Assembly: GCF_004297405.1 (NCBI RefSeq)
Contig: NZ_SCVC01000021.1
Location: 459,910 to 523,909, forward strand
Direction of reading: 5' to 3'
DNA length: 64,000 nt
From: Reyranella sp.
GTDB lineage: Bacteria > Pseudomonadota > Alphaproteobacteria > Reyranellales > Reyranellaceae
Shown: one piece after another, positions 1 through 10,036 of the stretch
Position numbering within the stretch: the first letter of the stretch is position 1
Layout: each line of letters starts with the position of its first letter
The notes under the pieces: model-generated
Databases searched by the model: none
What the model was told of the DNA's origin: nothing
The model's input: only the letters and a program-made list of their open reading frames with translations
Program-made: the position numbers and the translations under genes

Positions 1-2
1 AG

Positions 3-1442
3 TGCGGGTTGATGAAGGACGAACCCAATCGCCAGGCCATTTCCAAGCTCGACGCGCAGCTTTGCGACATCAAGGAACTCAGCATTCGCGACGGCCTGCA
101 CATCTTTGGCCGTACGCCGGATGAGGCGAGGGTGAGTGCGCTTGCCCAGGCGACAGGCCAGGAAGCCGCGGTCCGCGCTTCTGCGGGACGTGAGCGCAGT
201 GCCTTGATCGCGGCTCTCGACGGCCGGCGTGTCGCGCCTGGTCCTGCCGGCGCGCCGACGCGCGGCCGTGCCGACGTGCTGCCGACCGGGCGCAATCTCA
301 CCTCGATCGATCCGCGGGCCATTCCGACCCGTACCGCTGCAGCCATCGGCACACGCGCGGCGGCGGAAGTCGTGCGGCGCTACCTGCAGGATCATGGCGA
401 CCATCCGCGCGCCCTGGTGATCGACCTTTGGGCCTCGGCCTCGCTGCGGACCGGCGGCGACGATCTCGCGCAGGCGCTGGCCTATCTCGGCGTGAAGCCG
501 ACATGGGATGCGGTGTCCGGCAGAGTTACCGGCATTGAGGTGATGCCGCTTGCCACCCTCGACCGGCCTCGCATCGACGTGACGCTGCGCATCTCCGGTC
601 TGTTCCGCGACATCTTCGAGGCGCAGATCGCGCTGTTCGACATGGCGGTGCGCAAGGTGGCGGCGCTCGACGAGCCGGCGGAAGACAACCCGCTAGCTGA
701 AGCCCATCGCAAAGGCGCCGATCTTGCGCGCGTCTTTGGCTCTGCGCCGGGAAGCTATGGTGCGCAGGCGGCCGACCTGGCGCTCGATGGCGACTGGCGC
801 ACGCGGGCCGACCTGGGCGAGGCCTATCTCGCCACCGTGACCCACGCCTATGGCGGCGCCGAAAGCGTGCGCGACGCCGGCGTGGGCTTTCGCAGCCGCG
901 TGTCGGAAGCCGAGATTCTGGTGCATCCGCAGGATGATCGCGAGCGCGACATCCTGGACGGCGACGGTGTCGCCGATTTCGCCGGGGGCTTCGCCGCCGC
1001 GGCGGCCCTGCTGGGCAACGAACCCGAGCTCTATCATCTCGATACCAGCCGGTCCGAGCAGCCCAAGGCGCGTCGTCTGGCCGAGGAAATCGCGCGCATC
1101 GTGCGGGGGCGGCTCACCAATCCGCGGTGGATTGGCGGCATGCTGGAGCACGGCCATCGCGGCGTGGCGGAGATCGCCCAGTCGGTCGACGCGCTCTACG
1201 CCTTTGCCGCCACGGCCGAAGCGGTGCCGGCGCCGCTCTTCGATGCGACCCATGCGGCCCTGATCGCCGACGAGGCGGTCCTGGACGCCATGATGGCGCG
1301 CAATCCGGCCGCCACAGCCGCTATTGCAGGGCGGCTGCGCGATGCGCTGGAGCGTGGTCTCTGGGTAACGCGGCGCAATGCCGTGGAGCGTGAACTGGTA
1401 CGGGCAATCGGACTTGCGGAGCCGGCGCGGGCGGTTGAATAA
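3..1442 (+). CDS. cobN: Cobaltochelatase subunit CobN, C-terminal part (truncated by window edge)
   Basis: This is the carboxy-terminal part (about 479 codons) of the large subunit of the aerobic cobaltochelatase CobNST, which inserts cobalt into hydrogenobyrinic acid a,c-diamide at the expense of ATP. The frame is open to the left edge, so the start and well over half of the usual roughly 1,250-residue protein lie outside; the TTG at 9 and ATG at 12 are internal codons. The block LSIRDGLHIFG near the left end and DVTLRISGLFRDIFEAQI are typical of the CobN C-terminus. The TAA stop is followed after 9 bases by cobG, so the two are probably co-transcribed. The partner subunits CobS and CobT are not in the window. 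Confidence 0.93.
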   Translation, partial: CGLMKDEPNRQAISKLDAQLCDIKELSIRDGLHIFGRTPDEARVSALAQATGQEAAVRASAGRERSALIAALDGRRVAPGPAGAPTRGRADVLPTGRNLTSIDPRAIPTRTAAAIGTRAAAEVVRRYLQDHGDHPRALVIDLWASASLRTGGDDLAQALAYLGVKPTWDAVSGRVTGIEVMPLATLDRPRIDVTLRISGLFRDIFEAQIALFDMAVRKVAALDEPAEDNPLAEAHRKGADLARVFGSAPGSYGAQAADLALDGDWRTRADLGEAYLATVTHAYGGAESVRDAGVGFRSRVSEAEILVHPQDDRERDILDGDGVADFAGGFAAAAALLGNEPELYHLDTSRSEQPKARRLAEEIARIVRGRLTNPRWIGGMLEHGHRGVAEIAQSVDALYAFAATAEAVPAPLFDATHAALIADEAVLDAMMARNPAATAAIAGRLRDALERGLWVTRRNAVERELVRAIGLAEPARAVE

Positions 1443-1451
1443 GACCGGACA

Positions 1452-2690
1452 ATGAGCATGGCAGCGGCCATAGAAGCCAGAAGCGACGTAAAGGGATGGT
1501 GCCCCGGCGTTCTGCGACCGATGCAGAGCGGCGACGGGCTGATCGTGCGCGTGCGTCCGCGCACCGGCGTCTTTTCGCTCGACGAGGCGCGGGCCCTGGC
1601 CGATCTCGCCGAGCGGTTGGGCAACGGCCATATCGACTTGACGCGCCGCGCCAATCTGCAGATCCGCGGCCTCGAGGAAGAGGCTCTGGCCGAGCTGCAG
1701 GCCGAACTCGGCCGCCTGGGGCTCGTCGACAGCGATGCCGAAACGGAAGCTGTGCGTAACGTCATGGTGGCGCCGCTTGCCGGTGTCGGATCGGACGTGC
1801 GCAGGATCGCGATCGCCGTCGAAGCGCTGCTCGCCGGCGACCGGCGCTTGCTCGACCTCCCGACGAAGTTCGGCCTGTCGATCGACGATGGTGGCCCGGT
1901 TTCCATCGCGGGCGAGCGTGCCGATATCTGCCTGCGTGCTGTTGGCAAAAACTTCGCCGTCGGCCTCGATACACGCGAGGGTACGCGTTGGCTGGGAGCG
2001 TGTGCGCCGGACGCGGCGGTGACTGTGGTTTCGACGGTGATGCATGCCTTTCTCGACTGCGCACCGCACCGCCGCTTGCGCGATTTAGCGGGAGTGGATC
2101 AGGCTCGGGTGCAAGCGGCCGTGTCGCCATTGCTCTCAAAGCTGCCATCCTTCGAGACGACCGGCGGCCGCGTTCTCGGTCTCGTTCAGGGCGGCGCCGG
2201 CATTGCCGCACCGTTCGGGCGTCTCGAGGCGATCCAGCTCCACCGTCTTGCCGATCTCGCAGCAACAGCGGGCGCACGTGAATTGCGCCTGTCGCCGTGG
2301 CGCACGCTCTACATGGCGGTCCGCGATGATGCAGCAGGACGCGCTCTGCTGGACGGCGCGGAGACAATTGGCCTGATCGTGCGCGACGACGATCCCATCC
2401 TGCGGATCGAAGCCTGTCCCGGCGCACCGGATTGCACGTCGAGCAGCGTCGATGCGCGCGGCGATGCACGGCGCATGGCCAGGCTTGCCTCGGCAAAAGG
2501 CTTCACAGGCTCCATCCATGTCTCGGGCTGCGCCAAGGGATGCGCGCGGTCGGCGCCGTCGGACCTCGTGCTGGTGGGCAATGCCGGTCGGTATCAAGTG
2601 ATACGTCATGCGACGACGCGAGGACCGGTCGAACGGCTGGTCGATGCCGACGATCTCGAGTCGATATTCTCGGAGGCATTCTGTGGCTGA
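1452..2690 (+). CDS. cobG: Precorrin-3B synthase CobG
   Basis: CobG is the iron-sulfur monooxygenase of the aerobic corrin pathway that converts precorrin-3A into precorrin-3B using oxygen. The 412-residue protein has the sulfite/nitrite-reductase fold. It shows the siroheme-reductase-type cysteine pattern C-x5-C (Cys322, Cys328) and C-x3-C (Cys360, Cys364) for a 4Fe-4S cluster. The N-terminal half contains the family motif [12 protein letters not shown]. It starts 9 bases after cobN and overlaps cobH by 8 bases. Its presence marks the oxygen-dependent route rather than the anaerobic cbi route. Confidence 0.95.
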   Translation: MSMAAAIEARSDVKGWCPGVLRPMQSGDGLIVRVRPRTGVFSLDEARALADLAERLGNGHIDLTRRANLQIRGLEEEALAELQAELGRLGLVDSDAETEAVRNVMVAPLAGVGSDVRRIAIAVEALLAGDRRLLDLPTKFGLSIDDGGPVSIAGERADICLRAVGKNFAVGLDTREGTRWLGACAPDAAVTVVSTVMHAFLDCAPHRRLRDLAGVDQARVQAAVSPLLSKLPSFETTGGRVLGLVQGGAGIAAPFGRLEAIQLHRLADLAATAGARELRLSPWRTLYMAVRDDAAGRALLDGAETIGLIVRDDDPILRIEACPGAPDCTSSSVDARGDARRMARLASAKGFTGSIHVSGCAKGCARSAPSDLVLVGNAGRYQVIRHATTRGPVERLVDADDLESIFSEAFCG

Positions 2691-3315
2691 GCCACGCGAC
2701 TACGTTCGGGACGGCGCGGAAATCTATCGCCGCTCCTTCGCGATCATTCGTGCTGAAGCGGACCTCGGCCGCTTCGATGCCGTCGAGGAGCGCGTCGCGG
2801 TGCGCATCATCCATGCCTGCGGCATGCCGGAGATCGTGCGCGATATCGCGATGTCCGAGGCCTTCGCCCGGGACGCACGGCAGGCCCTACGAGACGGTGC
2901 GCCCATCCTGTGCGACGCCAAGATGGTGGCCAACGGCATCACGCGCTCGCGCCTCCCTGCCCAAAACGACGTTGTCTGCACCCTCGACGATCCTACAGTG
3001 CCGGAGTTGGCGCGGAAGATTGGCAACACGCGCTCGGCCGCAGCGATGGAGTTGTGGCGTGACCGCCTGGCCGGCGCCGTCGTTGCGATCGGCAACGCGC
3101 CAACATCGTTGTTTCGCCTCCTCGAAATGCTCGACGCCGGCGCCCCTAAGCCCGCGGCCGTGATCGGCCTGCCGGTAGGCTTCGTCGGTGCGATGGAATC
3201 CAAGGAAGCGCTGGCGGCTGATGGTCGCGTGCCGTTCCTGATCGTGCGCGGCCGCAAAGGCGGCAGCGCTATGGCCGTGGCTGCCGTCAACGCGCTCGCC
3301 AGCGATATCGAATGA
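2683..3315 (+). CDS. cobH: Precorrin-8X methylmutase CobH
   Basis: CobH moves the C-11 methyl group to C-12, turning precorrin-8X into hydrogenobyrinic acid. The frame is open further upstream, but the GTG at 2683 is the best start. It has a GGAGG ribosome-binding site at 2672-2676 with 6-base spacing, and the protein then begins [19 protein letters not shown], the normal family N-terminus, giving 210 residues as expected. The catalytic histidine lies in the motif [11 protein letters not shown]. The gene overlaps cobG by 8 bases and shares an ATGA overlap with cobI, so translation is probably coupled. Confidence 0.95.
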   Translation: MAEPRDYVRDGAEIYRRSFAIIRAEADLGRFDAVEERVAVRIIHACGMPEIVRDIAMSEAFARDARQALRDGAPILCDAKMVANGITRSRLPAQNDVVCTLDDPTVPELARKIGNTRSAAAMELWRDRLAGAVVAIGNAPTSLFRLLEMLDAGAPKPAAVIGLPVGFVGAMESKEALAADGRVPFLIVRGRKGGSAMAVAAVNALASDIE

Positions 3316-4070
3316 CAAGCCTCGACAGTCTCGCCGGTACTGCCAAAGCCGGCACGCTCTATGGCATTGGGGTCGGGCCGGGTGACGTACGCTATCTCAC
3401 CTTGCGCGCCGCCGGACTGGTGCGCGCGGTCGATATCGTCGCGTTCTTCGCCAAGAAGGGCTCGCAGGGTAACGCCCGGCGCATCGTGGCGCCCTTGATG
3501 GGTGAGGGACGGACCGAACTGCGGCTGGAATATCCCGTCACGGATGAGATCCCGGCCGAGCATCCCGACTATCAGAGCCTGATCGCGGGTTTCTATCGCG
3601 AGTCGGCGGAGCGGCTGGCGTCGCTTCTGAAACAAGGCCGATCGATCGGCCTGATCGCCGAGGGCGATCCGTTCTTCTACGGCTCCTTCATGCATATGTG
3701 GCGGCGGCTGGCGGCGGATTTCCCGGTCGAGGTCGTGCCAGGCGTCACTGGAATGTCCGGCTGCTGGACGCGCGCCAATCTGCCGATCACCTGGGGCAAT
3801 GACACGCTCGCCGTGTTACCGGGGACGCTCGAGGAGACGCAACTTACCAATCGCCTGCGTCTGACCGACGCCGCGGTGATCATGAAAGTGGGCCGCAACC
3901 TGGGAAAGGTGCGACGCGCCGTCGAGGCGGCCGGCCTGCTGTCGCGCGCCGTCTATGTCGAGCGCGGCACCATGCAGGAAGAACGCATCCTGCCGCTGGC
4001 CGAGTGTGGTGAGCCCGCTGGCGCCTATTTCGCGATGATCCTGATTCCCGGCCAAGGGAGAGCGTTGTGA
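3312..4070 (+). CDS. cobI: Precorrin-2 C(20)-methyltransferase CobI
   Basis: CobI is an S-adenosylmethionine-dependent methylase of the tetrapyrrole methyltransferase fold that methylates precorrin-2 at C-20 to give precorrin-3A. The 252-residue protein starts with the glycine-rich [16 protein letters not shown] motif. It carries the second signature [13 protein letters not shown], which is typical for C-20 methylases. It overlaps cobH and cobJ by 4 bases each (ATGA and GTGA), consistent with a translationally coupled operon. It makes the substrate for CobG. Confidence 0.95.
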   Translation: MTSLDSLAGTAKAGTLYGIGVGPGDVRYLTLRAAGLVRAVDIVAFFAKKGSQGNARRIVAPLMGEGRTELRLEYPVTDEIPAEHPDYQSLIAGFYRESAERLASLLKQGRSIGLIAEGDPFFYGSFMHMWRRLAADFPVEVVPGVTGMSGCWTRANLPITWGNDTLAVLPGTLEETQLTNRLRLTDAAVIMKVGRNLGKVRRAVEAAGLLSRAVYVERGTMQEERILPLAECGEPAGAYFAMILIPGQGRAL

Positions 4071-4813
4071 CCGGCTCGCTCGTCGTGGTCGGCACCGGGC
4101 CGGGCAAGGCAGACCTCATGACACCGGCTACGCGCGCCGCCCTCAATCGCGCCACCGATCTCGTTGGCTATGGACCCTATCTCGATCGCGTTCCGGCGAT
4201 CCGCGCCGATCAATGCCGCCACGCTTCGGATAATCGTGTCGAACTCGACCGTGCGCGTCACGCGCTGGAACTGGCCGCGGCGGGCCGGCAGGTCGTGGTG
4301 GTATCTGGCGGCGATCCCGGCGTCTTCGCCATGGCGGCGGCCGTGTTCGAGGCCGTCGAGGCTGGCGATCCGGCGTGGCGGACGCTCGACATCAAGGTCG
4401 AGCCCGGCGTGACGGCCATGCTGGCGGCGGCGGCGGAAGTCGGCGCACCCCTCGGCGGCGATTTCTGCGCGATCTCGCTGTCCGACAATCTCAAGGGGTG
4501 GACGACCATCGAACGGCGTCTGGCGGCGGCGGCCGAAGGCGATTTTGTGATCGCGCTCTACAATCCCGCCTCCAAGGCGCGGCCGCATCAGCTCGGCCAG
4601 GCTTTCGATCTGCTGCGCAAGCTGAAGGATGCCGCCACGCCGGTGCTGTTCGTGCGGGCGGCGGGCACAGCCGAGGCCAAGGTCGTGGCAACGACGCTCG
4701 GTGCAGCCGATGCATCCGTGGCGGATATGCGGACGCTGGTGATCATCGGCGCCAGCACCACGCGGCAGGTCGGCCGCTGGATCTACACGCCGCGCAGCGA
4801 GCGCCGCACATGA
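4067..4813 (+). CDS. cobJ: Precorrin-3B C(17)-methyltransferase CobJ
   Basis: CobJ methylates precorrin-3B at C-17 with ring contraction, giving precorrin-4. The 248-residue protein has the methylase motifs VVGTGPGKADLMTPA near the N-terminus and VVSGGDPGVFAMAAAVFE in the middle. The sequence ALYNPASKARPHQL is characteristic of CobJ. The start is a GTG inside a GTGA overlap with cobI. Its 3' end overlaps the convergent cobK gene by 31 bases, so the two transcripts are antisense to each other there. Confidence 0.95.
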   Translation: MTGSLVVVGTGPGKADLMTPATRAALNRATDLVGYGPYLDRVPAIRADQCRHASDNRVELDRARHALELAAAGRQVVVVSGGDPGVFAMAAAVFEAVEAGDPAWRTLDIKVEPGVTAMLAAAAEVGAPLGGDFCAISLSDNLKGWTTIERRLAAAAEGDFVIALYNPASKARPHQLGQAFDLLRKLKDAATPVLFVRAAGTAEAKVVATTLGAADASVADMRTLVIIGASTTRQVGRWIYTPRSERRT

Positions 4814-5538
4814 TCGAGCCACTGAACGGCCTGCGCCGGACTGGTCACGACATGGCCAGCAGGCTTGTCAGGTCGCGCGATCATGATCACCGGCAGGCCG
4901 AGGGTGCGGGCCGCGGCGATCTTGGCGTAAGTCGGGTCACCACCGGCATTCTTGGAGACCACCACGTCGATCCGCTCATCGCGCATCAGCGCCGTTTCGG
5001 CCGCGAGGTCGAATGGTCCGCGTGCCTGAAGCAGCACCAAGTCGGGCGGCAAGCGTTCACCTTTGGGTGCATCGATCAGGCGCGCCAGATAGTGGTGCTG
5101 CGGCGCGGACGCGAAGACGGGAAGCTCCTGGCGGCCGATGGTGAGGAACACGCGACGCGGAGGTTCCCCCAAGACCATCGCGGCGCTTTCGGTGTTCGAC
5201 ACATGCTGCCAGCGATCGCCAGCTTGTTCGGTCCAGGGCGCGCGCGTCAGCGACGCAAGCGGCAGGCCGGTCTGTCGGCAGGCGGCAACGGCATGCGCCG
5301 ACATCTGCGCGGCATAGGGGTGCGTGGCGTCGACAACCGTCTCGATCTTTTCGGCTTCGAGATAGCGCACCAGACCTTCGACACCGCCAAAGCCGCCGAT
5401 CCGCGTCGGCAGCGGCTGAGCGGCGGGCGCCGATGTGCGGCCAGCCAGCGACAGAGTCGCCTCGAAGTGGGTGCCGTTGGCGAGCTGCCGGGCAAGCGAC
5501 GCGGCTTCTGTGGTGCCGCCGAGAATGAGAACGCGCAT
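4783..5538 (-). CDS. cobK: Precorrin-6A reductase CobK
   Basis: CobK reduces precorrin-6A to dihydroprecorrin-6 with NADPH. The chosen start (ATG, complement of 5536-5538) gives MRVLILGGTTEAASLARQL, the standard nucleotide-binding N-terminus, and a 251-residue protein; the frame is open 11 codons further but with no family similarity. The segment VVDATHPYAAQMSAHA is a CobK hallmark. It is the only cob gene here on the minus strand. It overlaps cobJ by 31 bases at its 3' end and sits 14 bases from the divergent start of cobL, so the short cobK-cobL gap must serve both starts. Confidence 0.95.
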   Translation of the reverse strand: MRVLILGGTTEAASLARQLANGTHFEATLSLAGRTSAPAAQPLPTRIGGFGGVEGLVRYLEAEKIETVVDATHPYAAQMSAHAVAACRQTGLPLASLTRAPWTEQAGDRWQHVSNTESAAMVLGEPPRRVFLTIGRQELPVFASAPQHHYLARLIDAPKGERLPPDLVLLQARGPFDLAAETALMRDERIDVVVSKNAGGDPTYAKIAAARTLGLPVIMIARPDKPAGHVVTSPAQAVQWLDHVRRSLRGV

Positions 5539-5552
5539 TGCAGGATCGATCG

Positions 5553-6794
5553 ATGACGGCTGAGGGCGCAACCTGCCCGGCGACGCGCTGGCTGTCCATT
5601 GTCGGGATCGGTGAGGATGGCGTGGCCGGTCTGTCGCCAGTCGCGCGGCAGCTCATCTCCTCGGCCGAACTTGTGCTTGGCGGCAAGCGTCACCTTGCCC
5701 TGGCAGGCGAGTTGATCCGTGGCCGCCAGGTGTCCTGGCCGAGTCCGATCGGCAAGGTGTTGCCCGAAATCGAAAAGCAGCGCGGTCGGCCCGTGGCGGT
5801 GCTGGCCAGCGGCGATCCGTTTCATTACGGCGTCGGCGACATGCTGATGCGCTCGATTGCCGTCGAGGAAACGATCTGCCTGCCGCATCCCTCGTCTTTC
5901 AGCTTGGCTGCCTCGCGGCTCGGCTGGTCGCTGCAGGACGTGACCCCCGTGAGCCTGCATGGGCGGGCCCTGGAGCATGTCGTGCGCCATCTTCAGCCCA
6001 GGGCGCGTCTCCTGGCGTTGTCGTGGGATGGCGGAACGCCGGCGAAGCTTGCGGCGCTTTTAGTGGCGCGTGGCATGGGGGCCTCGACGCTGACGGTGCT
6101 GGAGTCACTCGGCGGACCCAAGGAACGCGTGCGGACGACGACGGCTGACGCCTTCGCCTTCACCGACGTCGTGCCCCTCAACATCATTGCTCTCGACGTC
6201 GTCGCCTCGGCGGAGGCGCAAGTCGTGACCCTGGCGCCTGGCCTCGACGATGCGCTGTTCGAGCACGATGGCCAGCTCACCAAACGTGACATCCGCGCCG
6301 TGACGCTCTCGTCGCTGGCGCCCCGACAGGGCGAGCTTCTTTGGGATGTCGGACTGGGCGCGGGCTCCATCGCCATCGAATGGCTGCTGCGTCATCCCTC
6401 GATGCGCGCGATTGGCATCGAGGAGGGTGCGGAGCGAGCCGCTCGTGCTGCCCGTAATGCTGCAGCACTCGGCACACCCGACCTGCAGATCGTGCGGGGC
6501 GCCGCACCGGAGGCCTTTGCAGGATTGCCGACACCCGATGCGATCTTTGTCGGCGGTGGCCTCTCCGATCCCGGCCTGCTCGACGCCGCCTGGACTGCCC
6601 TGAAACCCGGCGGGCGTCTGGTAGCCAATGCTGTGTCGCTGCAGTCGGAGGCGCGGCTGATCGACTGCTTCCAGAAGCATGGTGGCGAGATCACGCGGCT
6701 GCAGGTCGCCAAAGCTGGCCACGCCGGCGCCGGCAATGTCTTCGTCTGGCGTCACGCAACTCCCGTCACCCAGTGGCGGGCGAGGAAGCCATGA
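5553..6794 (+). CDS. cobL: Precorrin-6Y C(5,15)-methyltransferase (decarboxylating) CobL
   Basis: This bifunctional enzyme methylates C-5 and C-15 and decarboxylates the acetate side chain on C-12, giving precorrin-8X. The 413 residues form two parts. The N-terminal methylase domain (about 1-200) has WLSIVGIGEDGVAGL and VLASGDPFHYGVGDML. The C-terminal CbiT-like domain (about 235-400) has the SAM-binding motif LLWDVGLGAGSIAIEW. An in-frame TTG at 5538 could add five codons, but ATG at 5553 is preferred. It shares an ATGA overlap with cobE. Confidence 0.95.
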   Translation: MTAEGATCPATRWLSIVGIGEDGVAGLSPVARQLISSAELVLGGKRHLALAGELIRGRQVSWPSPIGKVLPEIEKQRGRPVAVLASGDPFHYGVGDMLMRSIAVEETICLPHPSSFSLAASRLGWSLQDVTPVSLHGRALEHVVRHLQPRARLLALSWDGGTPAKLAALLVARGMGASTLTVLESLGGPKERVRTTTADAFAFTDVVPLNIIALDVVASAEAQVVTLAPGLDDALFEHDGQLTKRDIRAVTLSSLAPRQGELLWDVGLGAGSIAIEWLLRHPSMRAIGIEEGAERAARAARNAAALGTPDLQIVRGAAPEAFAGLPTPDAIFVGGGLSDPGLLDAAWTALKPGGRLVANAVSLQSEARLIDCFQKHGGEITRLQVAKAGHAGAGNVFVWRHATPVTQWRARKP

Positions 6795-7174
6795 TCGTGG
6801 CGGGTGTGGGATGCCGGCGAGATACGTCAGCCGACGAAATCGAGCGGGTCGTGCGCATGGCGCTCGGTATGTTCGACCTTGCTGTCGAACGGCTGGACGC
6901 CATTGCCACCGAGTCGGAGAAGGCGAGGGAGCCTGCGTTTCCAGAGGCGGCACAGCGGCTCTCGGTGAAGCTGGTCGCCTGCACGGCGCTCGATCTCGAC
7001 AAGGTTGCAGGCCGCGTGCTCACGCGATCCAAACTCGTGCTGGAAGCCAAGGGGCTGCCGTCGATCGCGGAGGCGTCGGCGCTCGTAGTGGCAGGCCGTG
7101 AAGGTCGGCTGCTCGGCACACGCGTCGCCACGGAGCGCGCGACCTGCGCCATTGCTATTGGAGAAGGACGTTGA
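6791..7174 (+). CDS. cobE: Cobalamin biosynthesis protein CobE
   Basis: This is a 127-residue protein of the CobE family, which corresponds to the C-terminal domain of CbiG. CobE binds hydrogenobyrinic acid and is needed for corrin synthesis, but its exact role is not settled. The N-terminus [20 protein letters not shown] is typical. The ATG at 6791 overlaps the cobL stop (ATGA), and the end overlaps the TTG start of cobM. Codons of the same frame upstream of 6791 lie within cobL and are not expected to be used. Confidence 0.9.
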   Translation: MIVAGVGCRRDTSADEIERVVRMALGMFDLAVERLDAIATESEKAREPAFPEAAQRLSVKLVACTALDLDKVAGRVLTRSKLVLEAKGLPSIAEASALVVAGREGRLLGTRVATERATCAIAIGEGR

Positions 7175-7932
7175 CTGTTCATTTCATCGGGGCGGGCCCA
7201 GGTGCTCCCGACCTGATCACGGTGCGTGGCCGTGACCTGATCGCGCGCTGCCCGGTTTGCCTCTACGCCGGTTCGCTGGTGCCGCAGGCGCTGCTCGATC
7301 ATTGCCCGCCGGGAGCGGAGATCGTCGATACCGCGCCGATGTCGCTCGATGAGATCGTGGCGGCGTGCCGTGCGGCCACCAAGCAGGGGCGTGACGTGGC
7401 GCGGCTCCACTCGGGCGATCTCTCGGTCTGGAGCGCGCTCGGTGAGCAGCTCCGCCGCCTGGACGAAGAGGGCATTCCTTACACGATCACGCCGGGCGTG
7501 CCGTCCTTTGCCGCCGCCGCCGCTGCGCTCGGCCAGGAGCTTACCTTGCCGGAGCTTGCGCAGTCGGTGGTGCTGACGCGCACCTCGGGCCGTGCATCGG
7601 CCATGCCGCCGAGTGAAGCCCTGCAGGCGTTCGGCGCGACGGGCGCGACCTTGGCGATCCATCTTTCGATCCATGTGCTCGACAAGGTCGTGGCCGAACT
7701 GGTGCCACACTACGGCGCCGACTGTCCGGCCGCTGTGGTCTACCGCGCGAGCTGGCCGGATGAGCGCATCATTCGCGCCACCCTGGGCACCATCGCCGCT
7801 GAGGTGGCCAAGAACCCGATCGAGCGCACGGCGTTGATCGTGGTCGGCAAGGTCCTGGGCGCGCGCGACTTCCGCAACAGCGCGCTCTACGACGCCGCCT
7901 ATCAGCGCCGTTTCCGTGGTCGTGGCGTATGA
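7171..7932 (+). CDS. cobM: Precorrin-4 C(11)-methyltransferase CobM
   Basis: CobM methylates precorrin-4 at C-11 to precorrin-5. The 253-residue protein begins [19 protein letters not shown] and has the second methylase motif [19 protein letters not shown], both typical of the family. The start is TTG at 7171, inside the cobE stop region. It is supported by a purine-rich GGAGAAGGA ribosome-binding stretch at 7160-7168. The end overlaps cobA by 4 bases. The next step, precorrin-5 to precorrin-6A by CobF, has no gene in this window. Confidence 0.95.
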   Translation: MTVHFIGAGPGAPDLITVRGRDLIARCPVCLYAGSLVPQALLDHCPPGAEIVDTAPMSLDEIVAACRAATKQGRDVARLHSGDLSVWSALGEQLRRLDEEGIPYTITPGVPSFAAAAAALGQELTLPELAQSVVLTRTSGRASAMPPSEALQAFGATGATLAIHLSIHVLDKVVAELVPHYGADCPAAVVYRASWPDERIIRATLGTIAAEVAKNPIERTALIVVGKVLGARDFRNSALYDAAYQRRFRGRGV

Positions 7933-8717
7933 TCCTCGACGATTTCCCCGATCTTCCCGATTTCCCGGCAAGCGAAGTGTGGCTGGCCGGTGCCGGTCCC
8001 GGCGATCCGCGCCTGCTCACGGTCCTGGCCTGGCATGCTGTGTCGAAGGCCGACGATATCGTCCACGACGCGCTGGTCGATGCGCGAGTTCTGAAGCTCG
8101 CGCGAACGGACGCAGAGTTCATCAAGGTCGGCAAGCGCGGTGGACGGCCATCCCCGCACCAGCGCGATATCAATGAAATCCTGATTGAGCGGGCGCGCCT
8201 TGGACGTCGCGTGCTGCGTTTGAAAGGCGGCGATCCTTTCGTTTTCGGACGTGGCTGGGACGAGGCGTTGGCGCTCCACGCAGCGGGTATTCGCTTTCGC
8301 GTGATTCCGGGCCTTACCTCTGGCCTCGCCGGCACGGCTCTTGTCGGTATTCCTGCGACCTCGCGCGACACCAACCACGCCGTGGTACTGGCGGCGGGCC
8401 ATCGCGCCGAGGATGGCCGCTCTGCCGCCGATTGGGAGGCACTGGCGCGGCTTGGCCAGCCGCTCATCCTCTACATGCCGATGGCACAGTTGCCGGAGAT
8501 CGCAGCCGCCCTGGCGCGAGGCGGGCTTTCCGCCGGCACGCCGGCCGCTCTCATTCAATCCGCGACGACCGGCGCCGAGCGAGTCGTCGAAAGCACGTTG
8601 GGCACGCTTGCCGCCGATGCTTCGCGCGAGGGCATTGGCTCGCCCTCTATTGTTGTCATTGGCGCCATTGCAGGTTTGCGCAAGGAGCTCCTGTCGTCGA
8701 TGGTCGGCTGGCAATGA
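7929..8717 (+). CDS. cobA: Uroporphyrinogen-III C-methyltransferase CobA
   Basis: CobA methylates uroporphyrinogen III at C-2 and C-7 to precorrin-2, committing tetrapyrroles to corrins or siroheme. The 262 residues carry the methylase motifs [17 protein letters not shown] and [15 protein letters not shown]. No siroheme-synthase dehydrogenase/chelatase domain is fused to it, so it is the stand-alone, corrin-dedicated form. It overlaps cobM and cobB by 4 bases each and is probably coupled to both. Confidence 0.95.
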   Translation: MILDDFPDLPDFPASEVWLAGAGPGDPRLLTVLAWHAVSKADDIVHDALVDARVLKLARTDAEFIKVGKRGGRPSPHQRDINEILIERARLGRRVLRLKGGDPFVFGRGWDEALALHAAGIRFRVIPGLTSGLAGTALVGIPATSRDTNHAVVLAAGHRAEDGRSAADWEALARLGQPLILYMPMAQLPEIAAALARGGLSAGTPAALIQSATTGAERVVESTLGTLAADASREGIGSPSIVVIGAIAGLRKELLSSMVGWQ

Positions 8718-10036
8718 GCGGTGGCCCGCGCGGCTTCATCGTTGCTGCCGCCCGGTCCGGCGCGGGCAAGACCGTCATCGCGTTGGGCCTGATGCGCGCG
8801 CTCGCCCGCCGCGGCCATGTCGTGCAGACCTTCAAGTGTGGCCCCGATTATATCGACCCCGCCTTCCATGGCGTGGCGGCGGGCAAGCCCAGCTTCAATC
8901 TCGATACCTGGTCGATGGCGCCGCCGACGCTCGCGGGGTTGGTGCAGCGCCACGCCGCCGACCTGGTCGTGGTCGAGGGGGTGATGGGCCTGTTCGACGG
9001 CGTCGCGTCTGTCGGCCAGACCGCACGCGGTGCAACGGCCGATCTTGCAGCATTGACGGGCTGGCCGATCGTGCTGGTCCTCGATGTATCGGGGCAGGCG
9101 GAGACCGCCGCGGCTGTCGCTACCGGCTTGGCGCGCTATCGCGATGACATCACCGTGGCCGGCATCATCCTCAATCGCGTGGCCAGTCCCCGGCATCTCG
9201 CCACGATCGCGCCGTCGCTGGAGCGCGAAGGCTTGAAGCTCTTCGGCGCCATCGCGACCAACAATCGTTTCGCTCTGCCCGAACGCCATCTCGGTCTGGT
9301 GCAGGCTGTCGAGATGGCCGACGTTCCCCAACGCCTCGACGTGCTTGCCGACACTGTCGAGGCTTCGCTCGATCTCCCTGCCATCGAGGCCGCCGCACGA
9401 CCGGCTACACTGCCCGCAGCAGGCAGCACCGCAGGACTATCGCCGCCGGGGCAGCGGATTGCGTTGGCGCAGGATCGCGCCTTCACCTTCATGTATCCGC
9501 ATCTGCTCGAGAGCTGGCGCATGGCTGGCGCCGAGATCGTGCCCTTCTCGCCATTAGCCGACGAGGCGCCCGACGCCAGCGCTGACGCCGTGTGGTTGCC
9601 CGGTGGCTATCCCGAGCTTCATGCAGGCACTTTGGCGGCCGCCAATCGGTTCATGGACGGTCTGCGCGCGCACGCGGCCAGGTCGGTGCCCATCCATGGC
9701 GAATGCGGCGGCTACATGGTGCTGGGGCAGGGGCTCGAAGATGCCGGCGGCGTGCATCATGCGATGGCGGGGTTACTGCGGCTCGAATCGTCCTTCGCCA
9801 AGCGACGACTCCATCTCGGCTATCGCCGTGCGAAGCTTCTGGCCGATAATGTCTTGGGAAATGCCGGAACCGAGATCGCGGGACATGAGTTCCATTATGC
9901 CAGCATCCAGTCGGTGGGTGATGAACCATTGGTCGACTGCCGCGATGCAACGGGTGGTGCCGTTGCTGAAGCGGGGGCCCGCCGTCGTTCGGTGAGTGGC
10001 ACTTTCTTTCACGCAATCGATAGATGGCAGACATGA
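8714..10036 (+). CDS. cobB: Hydrogenobyrinic acid a,c-diamide synthase CobB
   Basis: CobB amidates the a and c side chains of hydrogenobyrinic acid using glutamine and ATP, producing the substrate of CobNST. The ATG at 8714 (ATGA overlap with cobA) gives 440 residues. The N-terminal P-loop domain reads AAARSGAGKTVIALGLMRA. The C-terminal class-I glutamine amidotransferase domain has the nucleophile cysteine in IHGECGGYMVLG and the histidine in GHEFHYA. The frame is open further upstream, but that part is antisense or overlapping DNA within cobA. Confidence 0.95.
   Translation: MSGGPRGFIVAAARSGAGKTVIALGLMRALARRGHVVQTFKCGPDYIDPAFHGVAAGKPSFNLDTWSMAPPTLAGLVQRHAADLVVVEGVMGLFDGVASVGQTARGATADLAALTGWPIVLVLDVSGQAETAAAVATGLARYRDDITVAGIILNRVASPRHLATIAPSLEREGLKLFGAIATNNRFALPERHLGLVQAVEMADVPQRLDVLADTVEASLDLPAIEAAARPATLPAAGSTAGLSPPGQRIALAQDRAFTFMYPHLLESWRMAGAEIVPFSPLADEAPDASADAVWLPGGYPELHAGTLAAANRFMDGLRAHAARSVPIHGECGGYMVLGQGLEDAGGVHHAMAGLLRLESSFAKRRLHLGYRRAKLLADNVLGNAGTEIAGHEFHYASIQSVGDEPLVDCRDATGGAVAEAGARRRSVSGTFFHAIDRWQT

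Noticed and set aside
693..2069. Long minus-strand open frame opposite cobN and cobG
   Set aside because: It is the antisense shadow of two well-supported genes, has no family motif and no ribosome-binding site.
8432..8713. Upstream in-frame extension of cobB
   Set aside because: It lies inside cobA in another frame, and the protein family begins at the P-loop reached from ATG 8714.
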